Positions 13,171 through 19,232 of a stretch of 19,232 bases of DNA are shown here, in pieces. The DNA is from CAVQGZ01 sp964356295. GTDB lineage: Bacteria; Actinomycetota; Actinomycetes; Jiangellales; Jiangellaceae. Below the pieces are notes generated by a model, which was given only the letters and a program-made list of their open reading frames with translations, was not told the origin of the DNA and did not search any database. The position numbers and the translations under genes are program-made. Position 1 is the stretch's first letter. Every line of letters begins with the position of its first letter. The DNA lies in contig CAYHHE010000057.1 of NCBI GenBank assembly GCA_964356295.1, positions 1-19,232 on the forward strand. The letters are read 5' to 3'.

Positions 13171-14795
13171 TCGGAGCCGACCCGGTGATCTCGTTCCGCG
13201 CCGTGAGCGTGACCTACCCGGACGCGCCGGCTCCCGCCCTGGCCGCGGTGGACGTCGAGGTCGCCGAGGGCGAGCTCGCGCTCGTGGTGGGGCCGACCGG
13301 GTCGGGCAAGTCGACACTGCTGCGCTGCGTGAACGGGCTCGTCCCGCATTTCACCGGCGGCCGGCTGGACGGCCGGGTCGCTGTCGCCGGGCGGGACACT
13401 CGCACCCATCGGCCGCGTGACCTGGCCGACGTCGTCGGCTACGTCGACCAGGACCCATCCGCCGGCTTCGTCACCGACGTCGTCGAGGACGAGCTGGCCT
13501 ACGTGATGGAGTCGCTGGCGGTGCCGCCGTCCCTCATGCGCCGGCGTGTCGAGGAGACCCTGGACCTGCTGGGCCTGGCCGAGCTCCGGCACCGGCCGCT
13601 GCGCACCCTGTCGGCGGGGCAGAAGCAGCGCGTCGCGATCGGCTCGGTGCTGACCTCGCACCCGTCCGTGCTGGTGCTGGACGAGCCGACGTCCGCGCTG
13701 GACCCGCAGGCCGCCGAAGAGGTGCTGGCCGCGGTGCAGCGCCTGGTCCACGACCTGGGGATGACGGTGCTGATGTCCGAGCACCGTCTCGAGCGCGCCG
13801 TCCAGTACGCCGACCGGGTGCTGCTCGTCGAGGGCGCGAGAGTCGTCGGCCACGCCCCGGCGCAGGCCATGGCGCACTCCCCGGTGATCCCGCCCGTGGT
13901 CGCGCTCGGCCGGCTCGCCGGATGGGACCCGCTTCCCCTGTCCGTCCGCGACGCGCGTCGCCGCGCGGAGCCGCTGCGTCGACGGCTGGCGCAGAGCGAC
14001 GCGCTGCCGGGTCCGGTCAACGGCCTGCCGGGGGCGCTCGTGGCCGACGCCAGCGACGTCACCGTGCGCCATCCCGGAGTGCTGGCGCTGCGCCGGGCAT
14101 CGCTGAGGGTGACAGCCGGGGAGGTCGTCGCGCTGATGGGTCGCAACGGCGCAGGCAAGACCACGATGCTGCGGGTGCTGGCCGGTCTGGACCGCCCGGA
14201 GTCCGGGCACGTCCGGCTGGGTACGGCTGACCCGTCCGGGCTGCGCGGCAGCGATCGGGTCCGCGCCGTCGGCCTCGTCCCGCAGAACCCCCGGGACCTG
14301 CTGTGGACGGAGTCGGTGGTCCAGGAGTGCCGGGACGCCGACCGGGACGCCGGCTGTGCCGCGGGCACCGCAGCCGGCCTGCTCTCACAGCTGCAGCCCC
14401 AGCTGGATCAGGGCAGCCATCCGGCGGACCTGTCCGAGGGGCAGCGGCTGGCGGTCGCCCTCGCGGTCGTGCTGGCCGGCGACCCGACGCTGCTCCTGCT
14501 GGACGAGCCGACCCGCGGGCTGGACTACCACACCAAGCAGCGGCTCGTGAGCCTGCTGCGACGACGTGCGGAGTCCGGGACGGCGGTCGTGCTGGCCACG
14601 CACGACGTCGAACTGGCGGCCGAGGTCGCCTCTCGCGTGGTCATCCTTGCCGAGGGAGAGGTGGTCACCGACGGGCCGGCGCGCGAGTCGGTGGTGGCGT
14701 CCCCGGTGTTCGCCCCCCAGGTGGCGAAGGTGCTGGCGCCGCTGCCCTACCTGACCGTCGACGAGGTCGGCACGGCCCTGGCGGGTCTGGCATGA
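13167..14795 (+). CDS. ECF transporter ATPase, fused EcfA-EcfA' double ABC protein
   Basis: A 542-residue protein with two complete ABC nucleotide-binding domains in one chain, replacing the separate EcfA and EcfA' of Firmicutes. First domain: Walker A GPTGSGKST (42-50), Q-loop Gln95, signature LSAGQ (148-152), Walker B VLVLDEPTSALD (168-179), H-loop His206. Second domain: Walker A GRNGAGKTT (325-333), signature LSEGQ (422-426), Walker B LLLLDEPTRGLD (442-453), H-loop His479. Both catalytic glutamates are present, so both sites look active. About 80 residues (220-295) link the domains. The start GTG at 13167 overlaps the EcfT stop as GTGA, with GAGGGAG about eight bases upstream. It powers the membrane pair EcfT and the S component. 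Confidence 0.95.
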   Translation: MIGADPVISFRAVSVTYPDAPAPALAAVDVEVAEGELALVVGPTGSGKSTLLRCVNGLVPHFTGGRLDGRVAVAGRDTRTHRPRDLADVVGYVDQDPSAGFVTDVVEDELAYVMESLAVPPSLMRRRVEETLDLLGLAELRHRPLRTLSAGQKQRVAIGSVLTSHPSVLVLDEPTSALDPQAAEEVLAAVQRLVHDLGMTVLMSEHRLERAVQYADRVLLVEGARVVGHAPAQAMAHSPVIPPVVALGRLAGWDPLPLSVRDARRRAEPLRRRLAQSDALPGPVNGLPGALVADASDVTVRHPGVLALRRASLRVTAGEVVALMGRNGAGKTTMLRVLAGLDRPESGHVRLGTADPSGLRGSDRVRAVGLVPQNPRDLLWTESVVQECRDADRDAGCAAGTAAGLLSQLQPQLDQGSHPADLSEGQRLAVALAVVLAGDPTLLLLDEPTRGLDYHTKQRLVSLLRRRAESGTAVVLATHDVELAAEVASRVVILAEGEVVTDGPARESVVASPVFAPQVAKVLAPLPYLTVDEVGTALAGLA

Positions 14796-15700
14796 GCGCG
14801 GCACTGCCGCCGGCGCTGCGGCTGCGCGGGGGCAGCGCGATGGTGCTGGTCGTCGCCAGCGTGATCGGCGTGGTCGCGTTCGGGTGGCCGTTCGTGCTGG
14901 ACCCGGACGCGGGGCTGGGGCACGAGCGGGACGCGCCGCTGCTGTTCGCGGTCACTCTGCTCATGGTCGTGGTGGTGCTGATGGCCGAGATCGCCCGCGG
15001 GGGCATCGACGCCAAGGCTGTGGCCATGCTGGGGGTGTTGGCCGCCCTGGGCGCGGCACTGCGTCCACTCGGTGGCGGGGTCACCGGCTTCCAGCCGATG
15101 TTCCTGGTCGTCATCCTCGGCGGGCGGGCGCTAGGACCGGGATTCGGGTTCGTCCTCGGGTTGGTCACGATGCTCGGGTCGGCGGTGGTCACCGGCGGGG
15201 TCGGGCCCTGGCTGCCCTTCCAGATGCTGGGCGCGGCCTGGATGGGCCTCGGGGCGGGGCTGCTGCCGCGTGCCTCAGGCCGCCGGGAGGTGTGGCTGGT
15301 CGCCGGGTACGGGGCGGTCGCGTCGGTCGTCTACGGGTTCCTGCTCAACCTGTGGTTCTGGCCGTTCACCACCGGCCTGGACTCGCAGCTGTCGTTCGTC
15401 GCCGGGGATCCCGTCCTGGCCAACGTGCAGCGCTTCCTGGCCTTCAGTCTGCTGACCTCGCTCGGCTTCGACGTCGTCCGCGCGCTGGGCACCCTCGTCC
15501 TGACGCTGCTGGCCGGTGGGCTGGTGCTGCGGGCCCTTCGCCGTGCCTCCCGCCGGGCCGCGTTCGGCGCTGTGGCGGACTTCGGGGAGACCTCCGCGCA
15601 GGCGCCGGTGGCATCGCCCGCGGGCCGTCCGGGCTCGGAGCCCACCAGCGGCTCGGCCAACCGTCCCGGCGCGCCCGGTGCCGCCCCCGGCCGCACCTGA
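14792..15700 (+). CDS. ECF transporter S (substrate-binding) component, putative cobalamin type
   Basis: A 302-residue membrane protein, last gene of the riboswitch operon, overlapping the ATPase gene as ATGA. Helices lie at about 15-35, 48-68, 75-92, 103-126, 142-158, 166-186 and 226-248. The core GFQPMFLVVILGGRALG (99-115), followed by GFVLGLVTMLGSAVVTGGVGPWLPFQM (119-145) with its small-residue packing face, is typical of S components of the large actinobacterial ECF class. A polar Ala/Pro/Gly tail (about 255-302) is cytoplasmic and unlikely to be structured. Substrate specificity cannot be read from sequence alone; cobalamin is inferred from the riboswitch. Rodionov and colleagues' name for cobalamin S components is CbrT, but I do not assign it here for lack of a similarity search. 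Confidence 0.85.
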   Translation: MSAALPPALRLRGGSAMVLVVASVIGVVAFGWPFVLDPDAGLGHERDAPLLFAVTLLMVVVVLMAEIARGGIDAKAVAMLGVLAALGAALRPLGGGVTGFQPMFLVVILGGRALGPGFGFVLGLVTMLGSAVVTGGVGPWLPFQMLGAAWMGLGAGLLPRASGRREVWLVAGYGAVASVVYGFLLNLWFWPFTTGLDSQLSFVAGDPVLANVQRFLAFSLLTSLGFDVVRALGTLVLTLLAGGLVLRALRRASRRAAFGAVADFGETSAQAPVASPAGRPGSEPTSGSANRPGAPGAAPGRT

Positions 15701-15712
15701 CGAGGCGGATAC

Positions 15713-15746
15713 GAGCTTGACGAGGCACACACGCCCCGTCAAGCTC
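15713..15746 (+). terminator. Hairpin after the ECF operon (candidate terminator)
   Basis: GAGCTTGACG (15713-15722) pairs with CGTCAAGCTC (15737-15746), ten perfect pairs; after one mismatch, GGC/GCC add three more around a six-base ACACAC loop. It begins 12 bases after the S-component stop, in the gap before the convergent pspAB, so it may act in both directions. No T tract follows. CTTGACG recurs once more at 15758-15764. Confidence 0.6.
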
Positions 15747-15774
15747 ATACGCGCGTACTTGACGTGATCGTTTG

Positions 15775-15827
15775 GGGCGGCGGGGCGGCGGCTGGGGGCT
15801 GGGCGGCGGGGCGGCGGCTGGGGGGCT
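15775..15827. repeat. G-rich 26/27-base tandem duplication
   Basis: The 26 bases at 15775-15800 are repeated at 15801-15827 with one extra G. Each copy has five or more G runs on the plus strand, so a G-quadruplex is possible. The second copy reaches into the pspAB stop codon (complement of 15826-15828). Confidence 0.8.
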
Positions 15828-16395
15828 ACTGCAGGACGGGGGCGTCCCAGACGGCGAACCAGCGGGTGACGTCGGGCTCCAGCGGGAGGTCGCCACCGAC
15901 CACGGCGCGCACCTGCAGCTCCAGGGCGTTGTCGCGGGTCTGGCCACCGCCGCGCACCGGGGCGAACGGGTAGAAGGTGCCGCGCTTGGGCAGGTACACC
16001 AGAGCCACGACCCGCCCGTCCTCGGCCCGGAAGGGCACCAGGTCGCACAGGATGTTCGGTCCGAACCCCTCCATCTGCAGCGAGGTCGTCACCGCGTGCA
16101 GGTCGGTGACCAGGGCGCCGACGTCCTCGGACGAGCCGTGCAGGACGATCCAGGTGTAGCCGTGGGTGTCGCGAGACAGCACCGGACGCGACGCCTGCAG
16201 CATTGCGGTCAGGTCGGCCTCGAGCTGGTCGAAGGGTGCACCCTCGGGGTCCCGGTAGCAGACCCCGGCGGTCCCGGTCGGGACGAGTCCGGCGGCCGCC
16301 TGCAGGGTGAGCGCGGCCGTCGGCACCGAGAACAGGGAGTCGAGGTCGGGCCCCTTGAGCTTGCGGCGCCCGAGCATCGCGTCGAGGAACCCCAC
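15826..16395 (-). CDS. pspAB: PspA-associated protein PspAB
   Basis: A 189-residue soluble protein beginning MGFLDAMLGRRKLKGPD and containing LFSVPTAALTL, VCYRDPEGAPFDQLEADL, DTHGYTWIVLHG (about 97-108), GPNILCDLVPF and GTFYPFAP. From memory this is the PspAB family, which accompanies HtpX and PspA in actinobacteria and related phyla; its biochemical role is unknown. There is no signal peptide, membrane helix or metal motif. Its GTG start (16393-16395) directly abuts the htpX stop with no base between, and there is no clear ribosome site, so it probably depends on htpX translation. The stop falls in a G-rich duplicated sequence (C-rich in the mRNA). Confidence 0.85.
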   Translation of the reverse strand: MGFLDAMLGRRKLKGPDLDSLFSVPTAALTLQAAAGLVPTGTAGVCYRDPEGAPFDQLEADLTAMLQASRPVLSRDTHGYTWIVLHGSSEDVGALVTDLHAVTTSLQMEGFGPNILCDLVPFRAEDGRVVALVYLPKRGTFYPFAPVRGGGQTRDNALELQVRAVVGGDLPLEPDVTRWFAVWDAPVLQ

Positions 16396-17304
16396 CTACA
16401 TCGGCCGTCCGAGCTCGGCGGAGATCTTGGCCAGCTGGTCCAGCCGCTTCTCCAGGGGTGGGTGGGTGGAGAAGAGCGAGGCGATGTCGAGGCCCTTGGT
16501 GGTGAAGGCGGGGAAGAAGAAGAAGGCGTTGTAGGGCTCGGCGGCCCTCAGGTCCTTGGTCGGGATCTGTGTCATCGCGCCGGAGACCTTGGTCAGGGCG
16601 CTGGCCAGCGCCGCCGGCTGCCCGGTCAGGATCGCCCCGGCCCGGTCGGCGGAGAGCTCGCGGTAGCGCGAGAGCACCCGGGTGAGCAGGAAGGACACCG
16701 CGTAGACGACGATCCCGATCAGGGTGAAGATCAGGAACGCCGCGGCGCCGTTCTGGTCCCGCCGTCCCATCGAGGACCACATCGCCGAACGGATCATGAA
16801 GCCGGCGATGACCCCGACGGCCGAGGCGATCGTCATCACGGTGACGTCGCGGTGGGCGACGTGGGACAGCTCGTGGGAGAGCACCGCCTCCAGCTCGCGC
16901 TCGTCCAGGCGCTTGAGCAGCCCCGTGGTCACGGCGACGACCGCGCGGTCCTCGCTGCGGCCGGTGGCGAAGGCGTTGGGGACGTCGCTGACGCTGATGG
17001 CCACTCGCGGCTTCTTCATGTCCGCCAGCGCGCACAGCCTGTCGACCAGCGCGTGCAGCTCCGGCGCCTCGGCCGGGGTCACCTCGCGGGCGCGGGTGCC
17101 CTTCAGCGCCAGGGTGTCGGAGAAGTACCACTGCGCCCACAGCATGCCGATCGGCAGCACACCCCAGATCAGGAAGCCGGCGGAGTTGCCGAAGAACCAG
17201 TACAACGCCGCCGCCAGTGCCACGTAGAGCAGCACGAGCAGCAGCATCGTGATGACCATGCGGACGGTCAGTCCGCGGTCGGGACGGAAACGGGTACGCG
17301 CCAC
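16396..17304 (-). CDS. htpX: Zinc metalloprotease HtpX
   Basis: A 302-residue membrane protease of family M48B that degrades misfolded membrane proteins. It has two N-terminal helices (about 15-37 and 41-60), then a cytoplasmic catalytic domain with VLSHELSHVAHRD holding the HExxH zinc site (His144, Glu145, His148) and Glu216 in RYRELSAD as third ligand. Helices 156-172 and 187-208 lie between them, and STHPPLEKRLDQL closes the domain. The GTG at 17302-17304 is chosen because VARTRFRPDRGLTVRM matches the actinobacterial N terminus; a purine-rich run GGGGGAG is about 12 bases upstream. Ninety-one bases separate it from pspAA. A GGAAC ... GTT pair in that gap, spaced 18, faintly resembles an extracytoplasmic sigma promoter. 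Confidence 0.95.
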   Translation of the reverse strand: MARTRFRPDRGLTVRMVITMLLLVLLYVALAAALYWFFGNSAGFLIWGVLPIGMLWAQWYFSDTLALKGTRAREVTPAEAPELHALVDRLCALADMKKPRVAISVSDVPNAFATGRSEDRAVVAVTTGLLKRLDERELEAVLSHELSHVAHRDVTVMTIASAVGVIAGFMIRSAMWSSMGRRDQNGAAAFLIFTLIGIVVYAVSFLLTRVLSRYRELSADRAGAILTGQPAALASALTKVSGAMTQIPTKDLRAAEPYNAFFFFPAFTTKGLDIASLFSTHPPLEKRLDQLAKISAELGRPM

Positions 17305-17366
17305 GTCTAGGACAACTCCCCCCCTCTGCCCGGCGTTCCCGGGCGAGCTCACGGCGGATCGGGTTC

Positions 17367-17386
17367 GCTGCCGGCGTAGCCGCAGC
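17367..17386 (-). other. Short hairpin between pspAA and htpX
   Basis: GCTGC-C-GGC (17367-17375) pairs with GCC-GCAGC (17379-17386): eight pairs with one bulged base around a GTA loop, about 10 bases beyond the pspAA stop. It could be an attenuator or a processing stem lowering htpX-pspAB relative to pspA. No T tract. Confidence 0.3.
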
Positions 17387-17395
17387 GGGGTCGGG

Positions 17396-17674
17396 TCAGC
17401 CCGGCAGCAGGCCCTCGTCGCTGAGCATCGCCTTGACGTCCTCGAGGGTCGCGTCCCCAGCAGGCAGCACGAGGTCACTCTGCACGAAGACGTCATCGGC
17501 AACAGGCGTCCCGCCCGCGTGCACCTCGCTCAGCAACCGCCCGAGAGCGTCGCGGAACTCGTCCTCGTCCCCGACCTCGATCGCGTGCTCGACGGCACGG
17601 TCCAGCTCGTTGAGGTCCGGCAGCTGCTCGGCGTCGATCTCGTACTGACCCTCGCCCAGGATGCGCACGATCAT
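17396..17674 (-). CDS. pspAA: PspA-associated protein PspAA
   Basis: A 92-residue acidic protein, the usual length of the PspAA family: MIVRILGEGQYEIDAEQLPDL at the N terminus (first strands), LNELDRAVEHAI, DEDEFRDALGRLLSEV, and the closing LPAGDATLEDVKAMLSDEGLLPG. From memory this family always accompanies PspA/IM30 in actinobacteria and archaea; it is thought to bind PspA. No enzyme motif is visible. Its ATG overlaps the pspA stop as ATGA, so the two are translationally coupled and likely made in fixed ratio. Confidence 0.9.
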   Translation of the reverse strand: MIVRILGEGQYEIDAEQLPDLNELDRAVEHAIEVGDEDEFRDALGRLLSEVHAGGTPVADDVFVQSDLVLPAGDATLEDVKAMLSDEGLLPG

Positions 17675-18483
17675 GCCGGGTTCCCCTCCACCTTCGGGGA
17701 CTCGGCTCCCGCCTCGATCGCCGGTTCCGGTGCCGCTGCCGCCTCGGGAGCGGACTCGATCGCCGGCGCCGCAGCACCGGGTCCCGCGCCGAGCTGGGCC
17801 CTCATCCGAGACAGCTCGAGCTCGACGTCGCTGGTGGACGCCATCCGCTCCAGCTCGAGGGTGATGTCGTCCTTGGCCGTGCCGGTGACGTCCTCGAGGG
17901 CCCCGGAGGCGAGCAGCTCGTCCACGGCCCCGGCGCGGGCCTGCATCTCGGCTGTGCGGTCCTCGGCGCGCTGGACGGCGAGTCCGACGTCGCCGAGCTC
18001 CTCGGAGATGCCCGACACCGCCTCGGTGACCCGGGTCTGGGCCTGTGCGGCGGTGTAGGTGGCCTTGATCGTCTCCTTCTTCGTCCGGAAGGCCTCGACG
18101 CGGGCCTGCAGCCGTTGCGCGGCCAACGTCAGCTTCTCCTCCTCCGCCTGCAGCTGGGCGTGCTGCGCGGCGAGGTCGCTGACTTGCTGGTCCAGCCCCG
18201 AGCGGCGGGTGAGGGCCTCTCGCGCGAGGTCCTCGCGACCCATGCCCAGGGCCTGCTGGGCCTGCCCGTGCAGCTTGTCCGACTCCTGCTTGAGCCGAGC
18301 CAGCTGAAGCTCGAGGCGCTTGCGACTCGTGGCGACGTCCGCCACTCCGCGGCGCACCTTCTGCAGCAGCTCGAGCTGCTTCTGGTAGCTGTAGTCCAAC
18401 GTCTCGCGCGGGTCCTCCATCTTGTCCATCGCCTTGTTGGCCTTGGACCGAAAGATCAGCGACATCCTGCTGAACGCACCCAT
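17671..18483 (-). CDS. pspA: PspA/IM30 (ESCRT-III-like) membrane-stress protein
   Basis: A 270-residue, almost wholly helical protein. The amphipathic N terminus MGAFSRMSLIFRSKANKAMD is followed by the family hallmark EDPRETLDYSYQKQLELLQKVRRGVADV (about 23-50), and long coiled coils run to about residue 150 (KRLELQLARLKQ, LQAEEEKLTLAAQRL). PspA binds damaged or stressed inner membrane and forms ESCRT-III-like polymers. The last ~45 residues (Ala/Pro/Glu-rich, APAIESAPEAAAAPEPAIE) are low-complexity and probably disordered, an addition to the core. ATG at 18481-18483 is preferred over the internal ATG at 18465 because the extra residues complete the amphipathic helix. The promoter candidate on this strand is GTGACG-N17-TAGGCT. 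First gene of pspA-pspAA-htpX-pspAB. Confidence 0.95.
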   Translation of the reverse strand: MGAFSRMSLIFRSKANKAMDKMEDPRETLDYSYQKQLELLQKVRRGVADVATSRKRLELQLARLKQESDKLHGQAQQALGMGREDLAREALTRRSGLDQQVSDLAAQHAQLQAEEEKLTLAAQRLQARVEAFRTKKETIKATYTAAQAQTRVTEAVSGISEELGDVGLAVQRAEDRTAEMQARAGAVDELLASGALEDVTGTAKDDITLELERMASTSDVELELSRMRAQLGAGPGAAAPAIESAPEAAAAPEPAIEAGAESPKVEGNPA

Positions 18484-18553
18484 GCTGCTCGACCACGCTC
18501 CCCTGGCTCGGTTGCCGACGTCCGGACGCCCGCCGGGCGCCCGCAGGTCCCCC

Positions 18554-18582
18554 AGCCTATGCCCGTGGGTCGCGGCCGTCAC
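18554..18582 (-). promoter_or_regulatory. Candidate promoter for pspA
   Basis: On the minus strand, GTGACG (complement of 18577-18582) and TAGGCT (complement of 18554-18559) lie 17 bases apart, giving a start near 18547 and a leader of about 65 bases. This is a housekeeping-type layout; I see no GGAAC-type extracytoplasmic sigma -35 on this strand. Confidence 0.4.
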
Positions 18583-18584
18583 GG

Positions 18585-18614
18585 GGAACGTCGTGGCGGG
18601 CACCTGCGTATCCT
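18585..18614 (+). promoter_or_regulatory. Candidate promoter for the DUF3043 gene
   Basis: TATCCT at 18609-18614 is a good -10 only seven bases before the ATG at 18622, which suggests a leaderless transcript. GGAAC at 18585-18589 lies upstream, spaced 17 bases from CGTA (18607-18610), which also loosely fits an extracytoplasmic sigma site. Only one of the two readings can be right. Confidence 0.4.
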
Positions 18615-18621
18615 GGCCGCG

Positions 18622-19215
18622 ATGTTCCGCCGCCAGAGCTCCTCCCCCGACCAGGGCCCCACCCCTGCCGACCCGACCGCCGAGGCCGTGCCGGCGGCCG
18701 GCAAAGGACGGCCGACCCCGACGCGCAAGGAGGCCGAGGCGGCGCGCAAGGCGCGGGTGAAGCCGACGCTGACCAAGAAGGAGCAGCGCAAGCGGGCCAA
18801 GGAGCAGTCCCGCACGGAGCGCGACCTCACCTACCAGGCCATGCAGAGCGGGGACGAGAGCCACTTCCCGCCGCGCGACCAGGGCCCGGTGCGCCGATAC
18901 GTGCGCGACATGGTGGACGGGCGGCGGCTGGTCACCGAGTTCTTCCTGCCGGTGATGCTCGGGATCCTCGCGCTCTCGCTGCTTCCCATCCCAGCCCTGG
19001 TGCAGAGTGTCACCCTGGTCTGGCTGGCCGCGATCGCGCTGGTCATCGCCGAGCTCACCTGGCTGGGGTTCCGTCTACGCAAGGGTCTGCGCGAGAGGTT
19101 CCCGGCCGACACCAGCAAGGGCAACGTGATGTACGGGATCATCCGCGCCACGCAGCTGCGGCGCTTCCGGCTGCCCAAGCCGGCTGTCAAGCCTGGTCAA
19201 CCACCGCGACGGTGA
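18622..19215 (+). CDS. DUF3043 family membrane protein
   Basis: A 197-residue protein of the actinobacterial DUF3043 family. The N-terminal ~90 residues are polar and strongly basic (TRKEAEAARKARVKPTLTKK, QRKRAKEQSRTERD) and probably cytoplasmic. RRYVRDMVDGRRLVTEFFLP (91-110) is the family signature, followed by two membrane helices (about 106-123 and 127-150). The end FRLRKGLRERFP and YGIIRATQLRRFRLPKPAVK returns to basic residues. Function is unknown. It diverges from pspA across 138 bases. The ATG at 18622 is chosen because upstream codons are antisense to pspA; there is no Shine-Dalgarno, which fits a leaderless start. The final 17 bases of the window after its stop show nothing. Confidence 0.88.
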   Translation: MFRRQSSSPDQGPTPADPTAEAVPAAGKGRPTPTRKEAEAARKARVKPTLTKKEQRKRAKEQSRTERDLTYQAMQSGDESHFPPRDQGPVRRYVRDMVDGRRLVTEFFLPVMLGILALSLLPIPALVQSVTLVWLAAIALVIAELTWLGFRLRKGLRERFPADTSKGNVMYGIIRATQLRRFRLPKPAVKPGQPPRR

Positions 19216-19232
19216 CTCGCGGGCCTGGCTAG

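Noticed and set aside
15772..17310. Plus-strand open frame of 512 codons over pspAB and htpX
   Set aside because: Antisense shadow of two clear genes; composition is Gly/Glu/His/Gln-rich without domains.

Overview
This is a high-GC (about 70%) stretch of chromosome from an actinomycete. The evidence is the GC-biased codon use, many GTG starts, an actinobacterial-type cytochrome oxidase subunit IV (CtaF), a PspA-PspAA-HtpX-PspAB envelope-stress cluster, a DUF3043 protein, and an ECF vitamin transporter with a fused double ATPase behind a cobalamin riboswitch. The genus cannot be fixed from the sequence. I see no tRNA, rRNA, CRISPR array, transposase or phage gene. Apart from the 283-base riboswitch leader at 9729-10011, no gene-free stretch is longer than about 140 bases.

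Layout. (1) 1-1338, minus: a membrane M48 (Ste24/CAAX-type) metalloprotease cut by the left edge. (2) 1413-1844, plus: a small split-barrel flavin/F420-type protein. (3) 1890-5013, minus: ctaC-ctaD-ctaF, a tightly overlapping operon for aa3 cytochrome c oxidase subunits II, I and IV. (4) 5122-6881: sulfur and Fe-S handling, with a plus-strand cysteine desulfurase meeting a minus-strand erpA-tusA pair. The TusA-like frame has no ATG, GTG or TTG start and seems to begin at a CTG inside a CTGA overlap. (5) 7009-8448, minus: a glycerate kinase preceded by a small membrane-anchored coiled-coil protein. (6) 8526-9728, plus: nadA, an Fe-S enzyme of NAD synthesis, with a CRP/GlxR-like palindrome over its promoter. 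(7) 9769-15746, plus: a cobalamin-riboswitch operon. (8) 15826-18483, minus: pspA-pspAA-htpX-pspAB. (9) 18622-19215, plus: a DUF3043 membrane protein.

The most interesting part is region 7. A cobalamin aptamer is followed by a hairpin that buries a strong Shine-Dalgarno sequence. Its apical loop can form four pairs with the L5 loop of the aptamer, the classic layout of a B12 translational off-switch. The operon encodes two exported proteins, each with a C-terminal membrane anchor, followed by EcfT, a fused EcfA-EcfA' and an S component. The first exported protein has repeats like those of alpha/alpha-barrel proteins. The second carries a W-x-Y ... DGDVxxWRF segment resembling the end of the DUF4430 (transcobalamin beta-like) domain. 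I infer a surface corrinoid-capture system in which the alpha-barrel and beta domains of an intrinsic-factor/transcobalamin-like binder are separate membrane-tethered proteins that feed an ECF transporter. The family matches come from memory and motif reading, and the function is inference.

Regions 3-6 share a theme: sulfur mobilisation (desulfurase, TusA) and cluster insertion (ErpA) lie beside the respiratory oxidase and a [4Fe-4S] enzyme (NadA). Region 8 is an envelope-maintenance module. Its proteins and the left-edge M48 protease give this window two separate membrane zinc proteases.
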